Shown here: piece by piece, positions 46,258-57,200 of the stretch
Layout: each line of letters begins with the position of its first letter
How positions within the stretch are numbered: the first letter of the stretch is position 1
NCBI RefSeq assembly: GCF_032854445.1
Contig: NC_088302.1
Location: 42,102,191 to 42,166,190 of the forward strand
DNA from: Liolophura sinensis
Taxonomy: Eukaryota > Mollusca > Polyplacophora > Chitonida > Chitonidae
Reading direction: 5' to 3'
Length of the DNA stretch: 64,000 nt
Notes under the pieces: model-generated
What the model saw: the letters and a program-made list of their open reading frames with translations, nothing else
Database searches by the model: none
Told to the model about the DNA's origin: nothing
Made by a program: the position numbers and the translations under genes

Positions 46258-47290
46258 TGTGAGGCCACAGTCTTTAGAGCCCCAATTTGTTTTTGTTTTT
46301 TAAATATTATGTACAAGTCCGCTTTTCCGGACATCAACTTGATACTGGATGAGTTAAGGGTTTGGTATGTCCTGCCTCCTTTTGCCATTAAACTTGACAA
46401 GGTGTTATCCATTGTCTTATTGTTTGATGTTTCCTGGTATGTTGAACATATTCTATTACGGTGCATACATGTTTTAAAACGTTAATGTTTTTTCAACCGT
46501 TGTGAGTAACGTTTCGATGTGTAGTATTTACAGATATCTGATGACATCGTGTGTAAGCGATTATATGTAGCGCTTCAGCAAATCGTTTAGTGTTCCTGTT
46601 TATTTTACAGTTTTGTATAGGCGTTGATATTGATGTAGAATTGTAGCGAGATTTGCTTAATGGTGCACAGTAAGATTTTAAACTGTGTTTAGCCAAGCGT
46701 GAATATGAGCAGACGAAATAACATACGTTTAGACTACGTCACAAGCCGCACAATGTAGCCTAGTATAGCGGCACGCACTTACCAACTGTAACCTAATATC
46801 ACGGCCCCATAATGCTACCTTGGCCCCGGCACCGATCAATGTATTTTGTATGTAGCGATAAAATACTGCATATAAAGTAACTCTGATGCTGTAGTTTCGC
46901 TATATAATAGCTTATTACACATGTGGGCATTAATGTAACTGTTTAAAACATTTTGGCATATAAAGGAGGAGGGCCCTCCGTGGTTTAGTCGGTTAGCGCG
47001 CTAGCGCAGCGTAATGACCCGGGAGTCTCTCACCAATGAGCGGTCGCTGTGAGTTCAAGTCCAGCTCATGCTGGCTTCCTATCCGCCCGTACGTGGGAGG
47101 GCCGTACATGTTTTTGGTAAAGTTCATGTCCTTTATTTCATGATGTGTTACATCTGACACGTTACTGTGTTTTAATTTGTAATTTTTAAATAAAGTTTTC
47201 TGCTGTTAAACTTGACGAGGTGTTACATCACAAGTTATCCAGTATATTATTGTTTGATGTTTCCAGAACCAATCCCGAACCGCAATACCA
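46258..47290 (+). mobile_element. 5' LTR region of the Ty3/Gypsy element, rearranged
   Basis: TGTGAGGCCACAGTCTTTAG with AGCCCCAA at 46258 matches TGTGAGGCCATAATGTTTAG with AGCCCCAA at 52650, where a 3' LTR is expected after the coding region. A block with AAACTTGAC(A/G)AGGTGTTA and ATTGTTTGATGTTTCC occurs twice, at 46391 and 47208, so the LTR carries an internal duplication or two LTR pieces. A TTTGGCGAGCTTGCCAGGAT segment near 47298 is placed like a primer-binding site. A SINE head sits inside. Confidence 0.6.
46970..47105 (+). mobile_element. SINE head (family A), 3'-truncated, within the LTR region
   Basis: GGGCCCTCCGTGGTTTAGTC, GGTTAGCGCGCTAGCGCAGC (A-box side) and GTGAGTTCAAGTCCAGCTCA (B box) are near consensus. 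Homology stops after GTACGTGGGAGGG with no central or tail domain. This is unusual because reverse transcription from the 3' end normally truncates the other side, so a later deletion is likely. Confidence 0.9.
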
Positions 47291-47357
47291 GCAACATTTG
47301 GCGAGCTTGCCAGGATTGGTTCACCATAGTAGTAAACATAAACGATTGGGGTGGGGG

Positions 47358-47623
47358 AGCCTCCGTGGCTCAGTTGGTTAGCGCGCTAGCACAGCGTAAT
47401 AACCCAGGAGTCTCTCACCAACGCGGTCGCTGTGAGTTCAAGTCCTGCTCATGCTGGCTTCCTCTCCGGTTGAATGTGGGAAGGTCTGCCAGCAACCTGC
47501 GGATGATAGTGGGTTTTCCTCGGGCTCTGCCCTGTTTTCACCCATTATATTGCTGGCCACCGTCGTATAAGTGAAATATTCTTGAGTACGGCGTAAAACA
47601 CCAATTAAATAAATAAATAAATA
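47358..47623 (+). mobile_element. SINE family A, full length; best reference copy in the window
   Basis: Complete: tRNA-like head (GCCTCCGTGGCTCAGTTGGT; B box GTTCAAGTCC), central blocks (ACCTGCGGATGATAGTGGGT), then TTCTTGAGTACGGCGTAAAA and an AAAT tail. Flanks show the imperfect direct repeat ATAAACGATTGGG / ATAAACGATGGG, the likely target duplication. It lies inside the Gypsy element between the LTR region and gag, so it inserted after that element. Confidence 0.95.
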
Positions 47624-47635
47624 AACGATGGGTTA

Positions 47636-48400
47636 CGAGGAAAACTCCTGCGCCAGAAAATCCTCAGGACCCTGGAGCAGCGACAGATGTTGACCCACTA
47701 ATTGTAGATAATGGGAATACAGACCATGGCCATCCTGACGATGGTACAAGTCACCACCACCAACAGCATCCAGACTCAAGGGCTGAAACCCATGCCCTGA
47801 ATGGTCAAATCAAGGAGTCAGACAACAAAAACTGTTTGTCATACGCCAGTCTCAACGGTCAATATGACATGGGCTTGGAAAAGCGGCATTCCCAAAAGAA
47901 AACCATAGAAGTCATAATAAAGGCCATCAATCCATGTGTTGGCATGTGGGGATACTTTTAGAAATGTAGTGACCTGAAGCTTTCAAAATTGAGAAAATAT
48001 TGCGGTTGCATTATGATGAGAATTCTTCAAAACAATTGTATGAGTTTGTAACCTCAGCCCAAAAGCCACATGAGGGAGCCTAGGATTTTGTCATCAATTG
48101 AATCGACTCGAGGCAACGTATCATGAATGCCGCTGAACATGAGGACTTGGCTCTGAGGTATGATCCTGTACCGGTTCAGGGAATGTTTCTACATGCCCTT
48201 AAGACTAGATTAAACAGTGACCATCTCAGACATGAGTTAATGCTGTTGGTACAAGGCATCAACATTGCAAACAAAGATCTCTTAGAGAAAGTAGTTGAAG
48301 TTAACTCCACCGAACTAGAACATCGGAAGAAACTGTGATGGACAACGGCTAAAACTTAAACTCAATAGTGTGTCACAGCCTGAAAGTAACCCCGATAGCT
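47636..48400 (+). pseudogene. Ty3/Gypsy gag remnant
   Basis: Open blocks in more than one frame. 47640-47960 encodes a hydrophilic Asp/His/Gln-rich leader that ends at a stop. 48123-48338 encodes HALKTRLNSDHLRHELMLLV followed by LLEKVVEVNSTELEHRKKL, resembling the end of a Gypsy capsid domain. The rest is interrupted. Gag would form the particle shell of the retrotransposon; here it is broken. Confidence 0.7.
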
Positions 48401-48534
48401 CCCCTAGTGATCCACAACTTACGGAGAAGGAATTTTCATGATCAGCGGAGATCAGTACATTGAAAGCGGACCTTGCGAAGCGAATGTCAATGTGAACAAA
48501 CCAGCAGTCAGATAAGTCAGCAGGTGGGAGGAAA

Positions 48535-48640
48535 CCAAACCGCCCCGGATGTCCTAACTGCCGTAAAAGTGGGAATGGGAACAGTTGTCGCCTTTGTTCC
48601 AGGTGCGGGAGTCCTCGCCATTATAAGGTAGACTGTAATC
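48535..48640 (+). pseudogene. Gypsy nucleocapsid zinc-knuckle segment
   Basis: One frame encodes a CPNC...CRLC cysteine run followed by CSRCGSPRHYKVDC (48595-48636), a CX2CX4HX4C nucleic-acid-binding knuckle. It is not in continuous frame with the upstream gag remnant. Confidence 0.85.
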
Positions 48641-48706
48641 AATCAGTTTCAAACAGACCAAATCAGGTACTCTAGATTTGGCCATGACTAATGGGAAATT
48701 GCGGAC

Positions 48707-48958
48707 ATGCTGAATAAAGAACCCCGTCTTATATGTAAGCCTGTGAATGGAATCTGTAATGAACTACGAGGTATAGTTTGTCCGTTGTCACCAAATGATG
48801 GAAATCGTCTTGTAAAATTGATTGATGAGAAATGTGAAACGAAGTTGGGTGGTTTAGAGACAGAAATCTTGTCGGACACCGGGTCACAGGTTAGTATAAT
48901 GTCGAAACAGTGGCTAGATAAGACTCTACCCAATGTTGATATCAAGTCTGTACAATAG
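48707..48958 (+). pseudogene. Gypsy aspartic protease remnant
   Basis: The frame contains ILSDTGSQVSIM, with DTGS at 48875-48886 as the catalytic aspartate motif of retropepsins. The frame stops at 48958, well before a full protease plus linker to the reverse transcriptase. Further blocks to 49400 (VSVGKSRCLLIPVLIAFNPG-like) read in other frames. Confidence 0.85.
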
Positions 48959-49520
48959 TTACTGGGATTTAAAGACAGCCTTAAGCTGATAGCAGGGGAC
49001 AACTATTCCATTTGAAGGCTGGATAGAAGAATCATTTCAGTTATTGTCAGCTGGCAAAAGCCGGTGTTTACTTATCCCTGTACTGATCGCCTTTAACCCT
49101 GGTATTAACTTGCCAATCACTGGATACAATGTAATTGAACACTACGTTGAGGGTGCCAGTGAGTGTAAATTGGGAAGACAAAACTCACAGGCGTAAAGGC
49201 AAAGAACATCGTTCAGCTCTTACAGAGCCATAGCAGTGACATTGATACTGTCAATGTATGCAAAGGTAACGTTGTCATATACAGTGGTACTACAGCATCG
49301 GTTAAGCGCGTAGTTCACACCACAATTGTTGATAATGACATAAATGCCATTGAAAGTGGAAGAAGTTTGGCCTGATGACTTACACATCAATGAGACCCTG
49401 GTAACACTTCAAAAGGGCTCTCCGACCAGAAGTAAGGTCAGTGTAAGCAAAACTGCAGCACATGACAACATCTTACCAGGTAAAACAGTATTAGGTGTGT
49501 TACAGCCCGTAAAATGAGAA

Positions 49521-51130
49521 ATGCACGTAATGGACCAGAATAGAGGTTGTAAGACTTCAAGCGAGACTGTTAAGATCAGTGATACTAAAGTTAACTGGAG
49601 GTCCTTGATAGATCTGGACCGCGGAGAATTGACTGCAGAGGAAAAGGATATGGTTTTAGAGGTGCCAGTGGGGGGAGTCAGACCCTTTTTCTCACAAGGA
49701 AGATGACACGGGCTGGAAATGGATACAGACTTAGTAGACCAGACTCCAGTTCAGCGGAGTTTGATTTCCATTCCACTTTCTTCGCGTGAAGAAGTTCATC
49801 AGCACTTTCAGAACCTTGGATGATGGAGAAGTCAAAATCAGTCTGTTCGTCACCAGAGATGGAACGTTACGACTTTGTATAGATTACAGACGAGTGAACG
49901 CCAAAAGTATACCAGATCGTCAACCAATACCGCAAATTCAAGATGCATTGGACAGTCTCGGTGGTAACGTTTGGTTCACTGTTCTAGACCAACACCAAGA
50001 GCAAGCCTACCACCAGGGTTTTGTTTCACCTTATTCCAGAAAGTACACTGCATTTGTCACGCGTGAAGGATTGTACGAGTGGACCCGAATTCCATTTGGG
50101 CTAACAAATGCACCTGCAGCATTTCAACGGTTTATGAACACCTGCTTGTAATAGGACTTTTCCACATCAGCCTACCATATCAAGATGACATCATAGTGTT
50201 CAGTAAAACTTTGCTCAAACTTTATTTAGGCGTTCGAAGAAGTTTGGAGTAAACTTGAAGCTATCAAAATGCGATCTCTTCCATAACAAGGTGAAGAACC
50301 TTGGCCACATTGTCAGTACAAGTGGACACCCGAATGACACAGCTAACATTGAGGCAGTGCAGAAGTTGAAAGACCGGCGACCCGCAACGGCAGGGCATGT
50401 TCGGAAATTGTTGGGATTCATTGGACATTACCGTCGTTACTTATCTGACTTCAGCCATAGAGCAAAACAACTCGATGAATTGTTCAGATGGAGTGGACTC
50501 ACAGTTAAATGAGTTAGAAAGCAGAAGAGTTTTCAGATACCGTCATGTACCAAGATCACCTGAACCCTACCGTCAGTCAGTGTTGAAAGGTTTGATCGAC
50601 TCGCTCGTGTGTTCTGTAATGGCATATTCGAACTTTGAAAAATCCTTCGTAGTACACACAAACACTTCCCAAGGCCTGGGAGCAGTGTTGTACCAGTGCC
50701 AGGATGATGGCAAGGCGCAAGTTATTGGTTACGGCTCTCGTATGTGTTGAGAAGGGTGTCAGAGTAATGTGACTTCAAATTCACAATCAAGTACAGGCCT
50801 GGTAAAGCAAGTGCAGACGCATCTTGCATGCCGTTGGACATTGCAGATGTGATGAGCCGATGCACTGAGGTTATACCTCCAGAAGTCATGGGAGGTGCAA
50901 TGGCAGCAAAAGGAAAGCAGATGACTGCAGATATGAATTGGATCACAGTCATTTTCAGTGATGCTGAACCCTTCCAGCAGAACCACAGGCACTTATGTGC
51001 GACAATCTCCAAGATGCCAGATGAGAACATACGGTTAGCTCAAAATAATGACTCAGAAACAGAAAAGTTTCGGCGTGCAAAATTGGAGGACAGGCTGCCT
51101 AAGAAGGAGCGTCATGATCATTGAGACCTC
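49521..51130 (+). pseudogene. Ty3/Gypsy reverse transcriptase and RNase H, disrupted
   Basis: 49786-50150 reads LRLCIDYRRVNAKSIPD, then IPQIQDALDSLGG, WFTVLDQ (palm A) and RIPFGLTNAPAAFQRFM. The catalytic YxDD box follows in a shifted frame at about 50168-50200 as PYQDDIIVFSK. 50255-50512 continues with LSKCDLFHNKVKNLGHIVS and VRKLLGFIGHYRRYL (thumb). RNase H appears at about 50630-50740 (KSFVVHTNTSQGLGAVLYQ), with the usual catalytic DAS changed to NTS, and its end at 50770-50850 (KYRPGKASADA). Several stops and shifts make it inactive. Relationship to the Ty3/Gypsy group is from motif order PR-RT-RH-INT. Confidence 0.9.
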
Positions 51131-51179
51131 CACAGACAATGTGCTTACTACATAGACGATCGAAAATGATCGATGGAGC

Positions 51180-52130
51180 TGTTGTGGAACAGTTAGTTGT
51201 TCCTCAGGTCTTCAGGAAGATCATTAAACAAAACCGCCACAATGAAATGGGTCACTTGGGTGTGGAAGAGTAGCACGTCTCGCCCGTGAGCGTTTTTTTG
51301 GCCCCGGATGTACATTAAAAAGGGCGTGAAAAGTACGTGACAACAGGATGTAGTTGGCTCAAGAGCAAAACTCTAAGACTGACGCAGAGAGCACCACTCC
51401 AGTCCATCCGCACCGAAGTGCCCATGGAGCTTGTGTCCTTTGATTTCCTTCACCTGAAACAAAGCAGAGGTGGATATGAATCCATTTCAGTGGTTATGGA
51501 TAACTTTACCCGCTTTGCTCAGGCGTATCCCTCAAGCAGCACATCAGCTCACACTGTTGTAAACATTCTTATTAATAACTTTGTGCTGCGAGAATACACT
51601 CTGGTCAGGGAAAGGCGTTCGACAGCGCAGTGCTTCACCAGCTGGAGAAGATAGCAGGTATCACTCCAAGCCTCACAACGCCCTATCATTCATGTGGAAA
51701 GGTTTAACAGGACTCGATACGAACTCTGGATGAGGGACACAAGAGTAACTGGAGAGCCCACCTTCCAAAGCAGGTTCATGCATACCATTAAACGAGGCAT
51801 GAGAGCACAGGATTTTCTGTCTCATGTCCGGAGGTAACCCTAGGATTCCAGTGAACCTTATGTTTAGACTTGACAACAAGGGAGGTTCTGAAGATCATGC
51901 ATCGTACGTTCAAAAGTGGTCAGATTGCATGCAATAAGCTAACACCCTTGCCAGGAAGTGTGCGGAGAAAACGGCAGGGGAGGCTAAATCTAAATATGAT
52001 CGCGGTACGAGATTTACTCACCTGAAGCTAGGAAATCGTGTCCTTGTAAGAAATGTTAATCGACGAGGCGGTCCTGAGAAGTTGAGATCCTTTTGGGTAG
52101 ATGTTGTTCACATCGTTAGTAAGTGATAAT
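51180..52130 (+). pseudogene. Ty3/Gypsy integrase, disrupted
   Basis: Starts with an H-N-E-M-G-H zinc-binding-like segment near 51240. The core at 51337-51654 contains VPMELVSFDFLHLKQSRGG and SVVMDNFTRFAQAYP. A C-terminal block at about 51955-52125 reads KYDRGTRFTHLKLGNRVLVR and GGPEKLRSFW, ending at a stop. Stops and frameshifts interrupt it. It marks the 3' end of pol; no env frame follows. Confidence 0.88.
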
Positions 52131-52645
52131 AACCCAGTATGTGAAGTAAAACCAAAGATACATGTTGGTTGTACTCGATATTTGCACCAAAACGTACTGT
52201 TTTCACGTGAAGGACTGCAGTAGAGAGCAGACCCAGGCGGGAGCAATGGCCTCATAAGAAGTTGCCCTATGATCGTTTTGGTCATGCCATAGAATACCAA
52301 CCATGGGTTTACAACAATGCAGTACTCTCTCCGCTTGTGCCACAACTACAGTGTTTCTCCAGAGACCACCATTTCCAGCCCAACCATGATACAATGTAGT
52401 GTAATCCTCAAGTCCAAACCTTTGCACCGTATGGTCATTGTAAAAAGTAGTTGGGTCTACAGAAATACAACCCCTTAGCTATGATATACCGCTCTACAAG
52501 AAGAATACCTTAAACCAGATGTTTTGGCTAGAGTGATGTTTTGGAAAGAGTATACAGATAGGCTGATGGTCTTTCATATCATATTTTTTTCTTTTCACTT
52601 GTTTTGAAATTTTGTAAATGTCAAAGCGATATTTGAATTTGTAGG
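52131..52645. other. Gypsy element post-pol region; no gene recognised
   Basis: Sequence between the integrase remnant and the 3' LTR start, with open frames on the minus strand only (105 codons or less). A purine-rich GTAGGGGAGTA segment at about 52641-52651 is placed like a polypurine tract. Confidence 0.5.
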
Positions 52646-52649
52646 GGAG

Positions 52650-52707
52650 TATGTGAGGCCATAATGTTTAGAGCCCCAACACTCTCCTTTTTATGAAACA
52701 CTATGTA
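52650..52707 (+). mobile_element. 3' LTR start of the Gypsy element, cut by a SINE
   Basis: TGTGAGGCCATAATGTTTAG and AGCCCCAACACTC match the start of the 5' LTR region at 46258. Homology ends within about 60 bp where the SINE begins; the rest of the 3' LTR is missing. Confidence 0.65.
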
Positions 52708-52801
52708 CGTTTCCTCCCACCATAATGCTGGCCTCCGTCGTCTAAATGAAATATTCTAGAGTACGGCGTAAATCACCAATCAAATAAGTAAATAAATAAA
52801 T
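52708..52801 (+). mobile_element. SINE tail (family A) in the 3' LTR
   Basis: GTTTCCTCCCACCATAATGC, TATTCTAGAGTACGGCGTAA and CACCAATCAAATAAGTAAAT form the tail half; head and much of the central domain are absent. Confidence 0.87.
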
Positions 52802-53044
52802 CATACATTAGCACGCCCTTAGATCTGGTCAATTATGTATAAATTACTATTGCTATAGCACTATACATTGATGATTGAGAGTTTACACTGAAACGCGTGT
52901 ACTGCTATACGTTAGAATCACTCCGAATTTGAAAAAAATGTAACCTTAAATGTATATTCTTCAGTACTGAACGTTTAGAAACTACGACCATCATCAAATA
53001 AAAGCATCAATTTTTCATTTTCTTGCAGAATTTTTACATTATCA

Positions 53045-53140
53045 GTGTATATGTGACGGCAGTGTCAAAGGTCATGTATTCAGTTACACGGTTGATCAGT
53101 GTCAAGGACGATACCGACACCATTAAAACTCGCGGCCAGT
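53045..53140 (+). repeat. dispersed repeat paralogous to 45190-45305
   Basis: GGTCATGTATTCAGTTACAC and CAGTGTCAAGGACGATACCG match the other copy. See the entry at 45190. Confidence 0.6.
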
Positions 53141-53334
53141 GGAATGGTAGTGCTGCTAGTGGATTTCATTCTTCTGGGCTATTGATGCATTATTTGTCTG
53201 ACTTATATAAGGGTTCATAATTTAGAAGTATGGCTTAATCTATATCAGTTCTTTAAACTTTTAATGTTGTTTTAAACCCCGACCATTCATGGTGAAAGGT
53301 TTTCTAAGTTATATTTCTATTGACCAATGAATGT

Positions 53335-53716
53335 TCGTGATGCCATAGCCAAATTAGAAATATTCATTTATTATTTACACAAGATCGTCTCGAAAGAACC
53401 TACTATACATACCGGGAATTGTTGGCTAAATAAAAAAAGAAAAAAAATCATAGTATTTTCTACTAAGTTGCGCGATATGGAGCCGTAAGGTACATGAGGC
53501 GAAGGTTTTATCCAGGCCTTGGATAGGGGATTTGTACAGATACCTCCGCTGTTTCCTCGAAATAAAGTAGTCAAAGCGCTCGTTTGGGTGTCAGTGCTGT
53601 CTTATATATATTGAAGGCCACATGTCCAAAATCGCACAAAATCGAGTAAAAAATCTCAAGTCAGAAAGTTCTTCCGTAACTTGCTAAAAGTTTTCAGTTT
53701 CCACCACCCATAAAAC
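53335..53716 (+). repeat. outer 5' flank of receptor copy 4, paralogous to 57630-57990
   Basis: Shared blocks with 57630-57990 and 62005-62370 include CATAGCCAAA(T/C)TAGA, a GATTTGT(A/T)CAGAT(A/C)CCTCC block, GTAGTCAA and a GAAGACC/GAAGGCC...TCCA(A/T)-like block before a hydrophilic ending CACCCATA. In copies 5 and 6 this block lies about 800-1,100 bp before the start codon. Here it is joined directly to the receptor's ECL2 codons at 53717. Confidence 0.8.
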
Positions 53717-54283
53717 AATGACGGCGACTCGCCAGCCCTTATCTCCTACTGTGGCCACATTAATGACGACTACACCATGATCTTCGACCAAATCTGGCCT
53801 TGGATTGACATATCGGTTTTCCTGCTGGTGCCTTTCAGTATAATTGCCATTTGTAATATCTCCATCATCACCAAAATCGCCCGCTCCCGATTCCGGAACA
53901 AGGTAGCGGCCAACAATGCCGGTGAGGGTGACAATCGGGTGGAGCCTTCCTTCATGACGGCCTTGCTACTTTCGCTTAACACCGTATTTCTTGTCACCAA
54001 TTCTCCCGTCTGTATTTTCTACATTGGTTTACCCGAGTGGACAAGCAAAGCAACCTCCGAAAAGAAAATAGAGTTGGACTTATGGCTCGCAATCGTTCAG
54101 TAACTTATGTATCTCAACAACTCGGTCAATTTTCTGTTTTATTGTATAAGTGGTCCTAAGTTTAGAAGAGAACTGAGGTTCATGTGTGGACGGAGAGGCG
54201 CTACTGGAACGCCTGCGACTGAGACCACAGCATCAACAGGTGTCTCAGTCATCCCTCTCAGGGAACAGGCAAACTCACCGTGA
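53717..54283 (+). pseudogene. GPCR family copy 4, C-terminal half with a premature stop
   Basis: The sequence enters the receptor frame at ECL2 (NDGDSPALISYCGHINDD) and reads through TM5 (IDISVFLLVPFSIIAICNIS), ICL3 and TM6 (LLLSLNTVFLVTNSPV) to VQ, then a TAA at 54101-54103, where intact copies have a Leu codon. In-frame homology continues past the stop with LMYLNNSVNFLFYC and the C-tail to the family's usual TGA at 54281-54283. TM1-TM4 are absent. The N-terminal half was removed by a deletion that fused outer 5' flank to ECL2, so no receptor can be made. Identity to copy 5 is very high, implying a recent origin. Confidence 0.95.
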
Positions 54284-57200
54284 GTCCTCTGGAATATGGG
54301 TCAATAAATGTTGCGTGTTATTACCGTTTGAATACGCAACGGTAACTATGGGATGACGTTTTCAATGGACTGGTGCCAGCGTTCGTGTTTTTCACAAAAC
54401 ATTAATTGTACTATATTCGTCGTAGACTATGGTGTGGATTAGTTTATGTACATAACGTTTGCTTATATAGCTCTTCTTTTAATCATAATAACGCAGTTAT
54501 TGGAATGCGGATACAGTTATTAAATCCAACAATGGTGTCCCACTCGTAGACTTTACATAAAGACATCCATAATCGCAAAATCCAATTCTAAAATAACTTA
54601 TACCATCAGCTTGCAAAGGAATATGTAAGAAATAACACGTAAACAGAAAATATAAATAACAACTAAAGCTGGTAACATGTAAAAAGAGAAACAGTCATCG
54701 GTTTTCGGCAATTCAACAGAGAACAACAGTGTGACCGGACGATGTTGCACGGTTCTGGATCGTGATGTAAGTATGAAAAAATCCAGAAACCGGGCAGTTC
54801 TGAGAAAAAGCGAAAAGTTCAACGACGTTCAGACGTGCTATATTCCAGGATCGTCAGAAAGAAATGGCTGTTGCCGTTTAGGTCTGTTTTCTCTCCTCAT
54901 AGAAAACAACAAAGGTTAACGTATTTGTTGTCTTATCTTTTAACATTCTGTTGTAATTCGGATGATGGAAATTTGCAGGAAAATGATTCAAATGTCAAAT
55001 CCATGCCAGCAAAAGGAAAAGTTAAGAATGGATATGGATGTAACGTTATGCACCGCTTGGCTCATATATATAATGGGTTATATGCGCCTTTGTGTTTGAA
55101 ACAAACTATAGTCGTGACGACACACATGGAGACATGCCATGGGTTTGTAAAGAGTTCAGTTACTTCTACAGACCGATCTTTGTGGTGATTCATTATCAAC
55201 AATAAGACATTATACACGGAGTTTGATAATACATTTGCTGTGCACTGCTTGGACTGGGAACAAACCTTTGATCGTTATATTTTGGTGGTGATCCAGTTTT
55301 AGGAATGTTTTAGGCAATCGATTCCTCACCATTGCGAAATACAATACCAACGCAGAGTACTGCCCCTTCTTCAGCAGAAAAACAGTTTCAAATCACTGCA
55401 CTAAATTTCATTTTTGTAGAGAGGAAGGGATTTCATCTGGAGTCATTTGGAGAAAAACAGCACTGTCCAGATACAGACCTATTCTAACATAAGTGACAGA
55501 CCTAAGTCTATATATGGTGTATCCTCACTGGACCAAACACAGTTAACATGCTAGTGGGTAAGACATCCGGGTCTGTTTAATTTCACCAACGAAGAATAGT
55601 TTCTTAACATCAGCTATAGGTAAATAGTGTTTCTGGCATTTAGCTTTTGCTGTCATCTGCAACTATGTATTTTAGTAAAATGATATTCCTCAACGAAAAT
55701 GGAACATCGACTTTGCACAGTGTGTTTATATACAACGCATTTAAAAAGTGCTTGACGACTGATATACGACCGTCTGGTTGTCCGCCAAATTATATAATTG
55801 CGAATTACATTGGCGGTCGATCTTCTAACGACGCCATTGCGTTTAATGATTAGCCATCTGTACTTCATTTTCCGGTTCTCATATATTATGCATTAGTTAG
55901 TTGGGGTCTTACGCCGTAAAAAAGGCTATCACTAAAGTATTTGACGTGGAGTCATACCATTTTACAAAGGGGAAAAAAAGGCCACAGAGGAAACGACCGA
56001 ACTTGTATCATATAAACCCAGAGCCCACACAGCGGAAACTTTATAGACTAGCCCAATGCTATATTCCGTTTTACATCAGGACTTTTTACATTGCATCGGG
56101 TAATTTTTTATACCATTATTCTGACTTTATAGGAACCAGTTGACGTCTAAGCGTAACAGAAAAAAACCTCTGCCTTCGATTTTCGCCGTAACCGTCCACC
56201 GACTCCGTACTTGTTGGGTGTACGTGTGTTAATTACAATAAGTCCATTGTTGAATTTCGAATTTTGAGTACGCAAATTAGGGGATGGAATCTCTAATCTG
56301 TTCATGCGCCTGATAGGCCACGTTTCTACACAAAACCTGCATTCATTAGATCCCCACAAGGGCGAGGTGACAGTTCTTTTGCTGTGAAATAAATAATAAT
56401 GAGAATGTAAAATGTGAGAGTGAAATTTACACTGTGTAACAACCGCGTTTTCCAACAGGCAGTGTACTAGGTTAGAGTAATATACAGTATAATGTTTGTC
56501 TCTAGCCTGTCGCTGTACAAACAGTAACACAGTACTGGTTTTGTACAATGGCGTGCGTTTTTCTCAACTACACGAGAGAAAAGCTCGCGCGAATATGCGC
56601 CGTTTTTCTAAAGTTTTTCTTTGGTGCACTCGAGATTTTTAGACATATCTTTTCTCACAATGTTTTCATGGCACGTAGAAAGAAATCCGCCAGGTGCACG
56701 TACCATTTTTCGAACACGGGTGAGCGTACTTGATAATTCGCTATAGCACTTGTTTGCGTGACTCATACTGGACGCGAGGGAATGGCGAATATGACAATGC
56801 GCGTGGTAAATCAGTTTCGGCTTGATTTTATCCCTTGCTGATTTTGGGGGCCAGTAACGTCCGCTCTGTTGATAATCAGTGAAGCATGTACACATCTCCG
56901 GCATAACTGATAGTGAGATCGTAGTCGATTTTACCGATGAGATGGTGTTTAACTGGCCTATTAAACTGTGGTCCGAGAGAGTATCTCTACCCCGCGATAA
57001 TCAACCAACAAAAACTAAGCACTTGACACTCAAGTTCCACTAATCGGCCTGCCTGTTGCTAATTTAGGGGAGGTCTAAACATAAAAACAGCAACAGTTAA
57101 GAAAACAAACCCCTTTTCCTGAGCCTTCCAGGATACTTTTTTTTTTACTTTTCCACAGCTACAAAAATTACTCGTAATAAATTTTCTCTTCTGCACCTTC

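Noticed and set aside
46972-47070. tRNA gene
   Set aside because: The A and B boxes are those of the SINE family A head, which recurs many times. The cloverleaf is not complete, so this is a tRNA-derived SINE and not a functional tRNA.
56147-56548. 133-codon minus-strand open frame
   Set aside because: Located in the stretch absent from the sister unit, and with no domain or homology that I can recognise.
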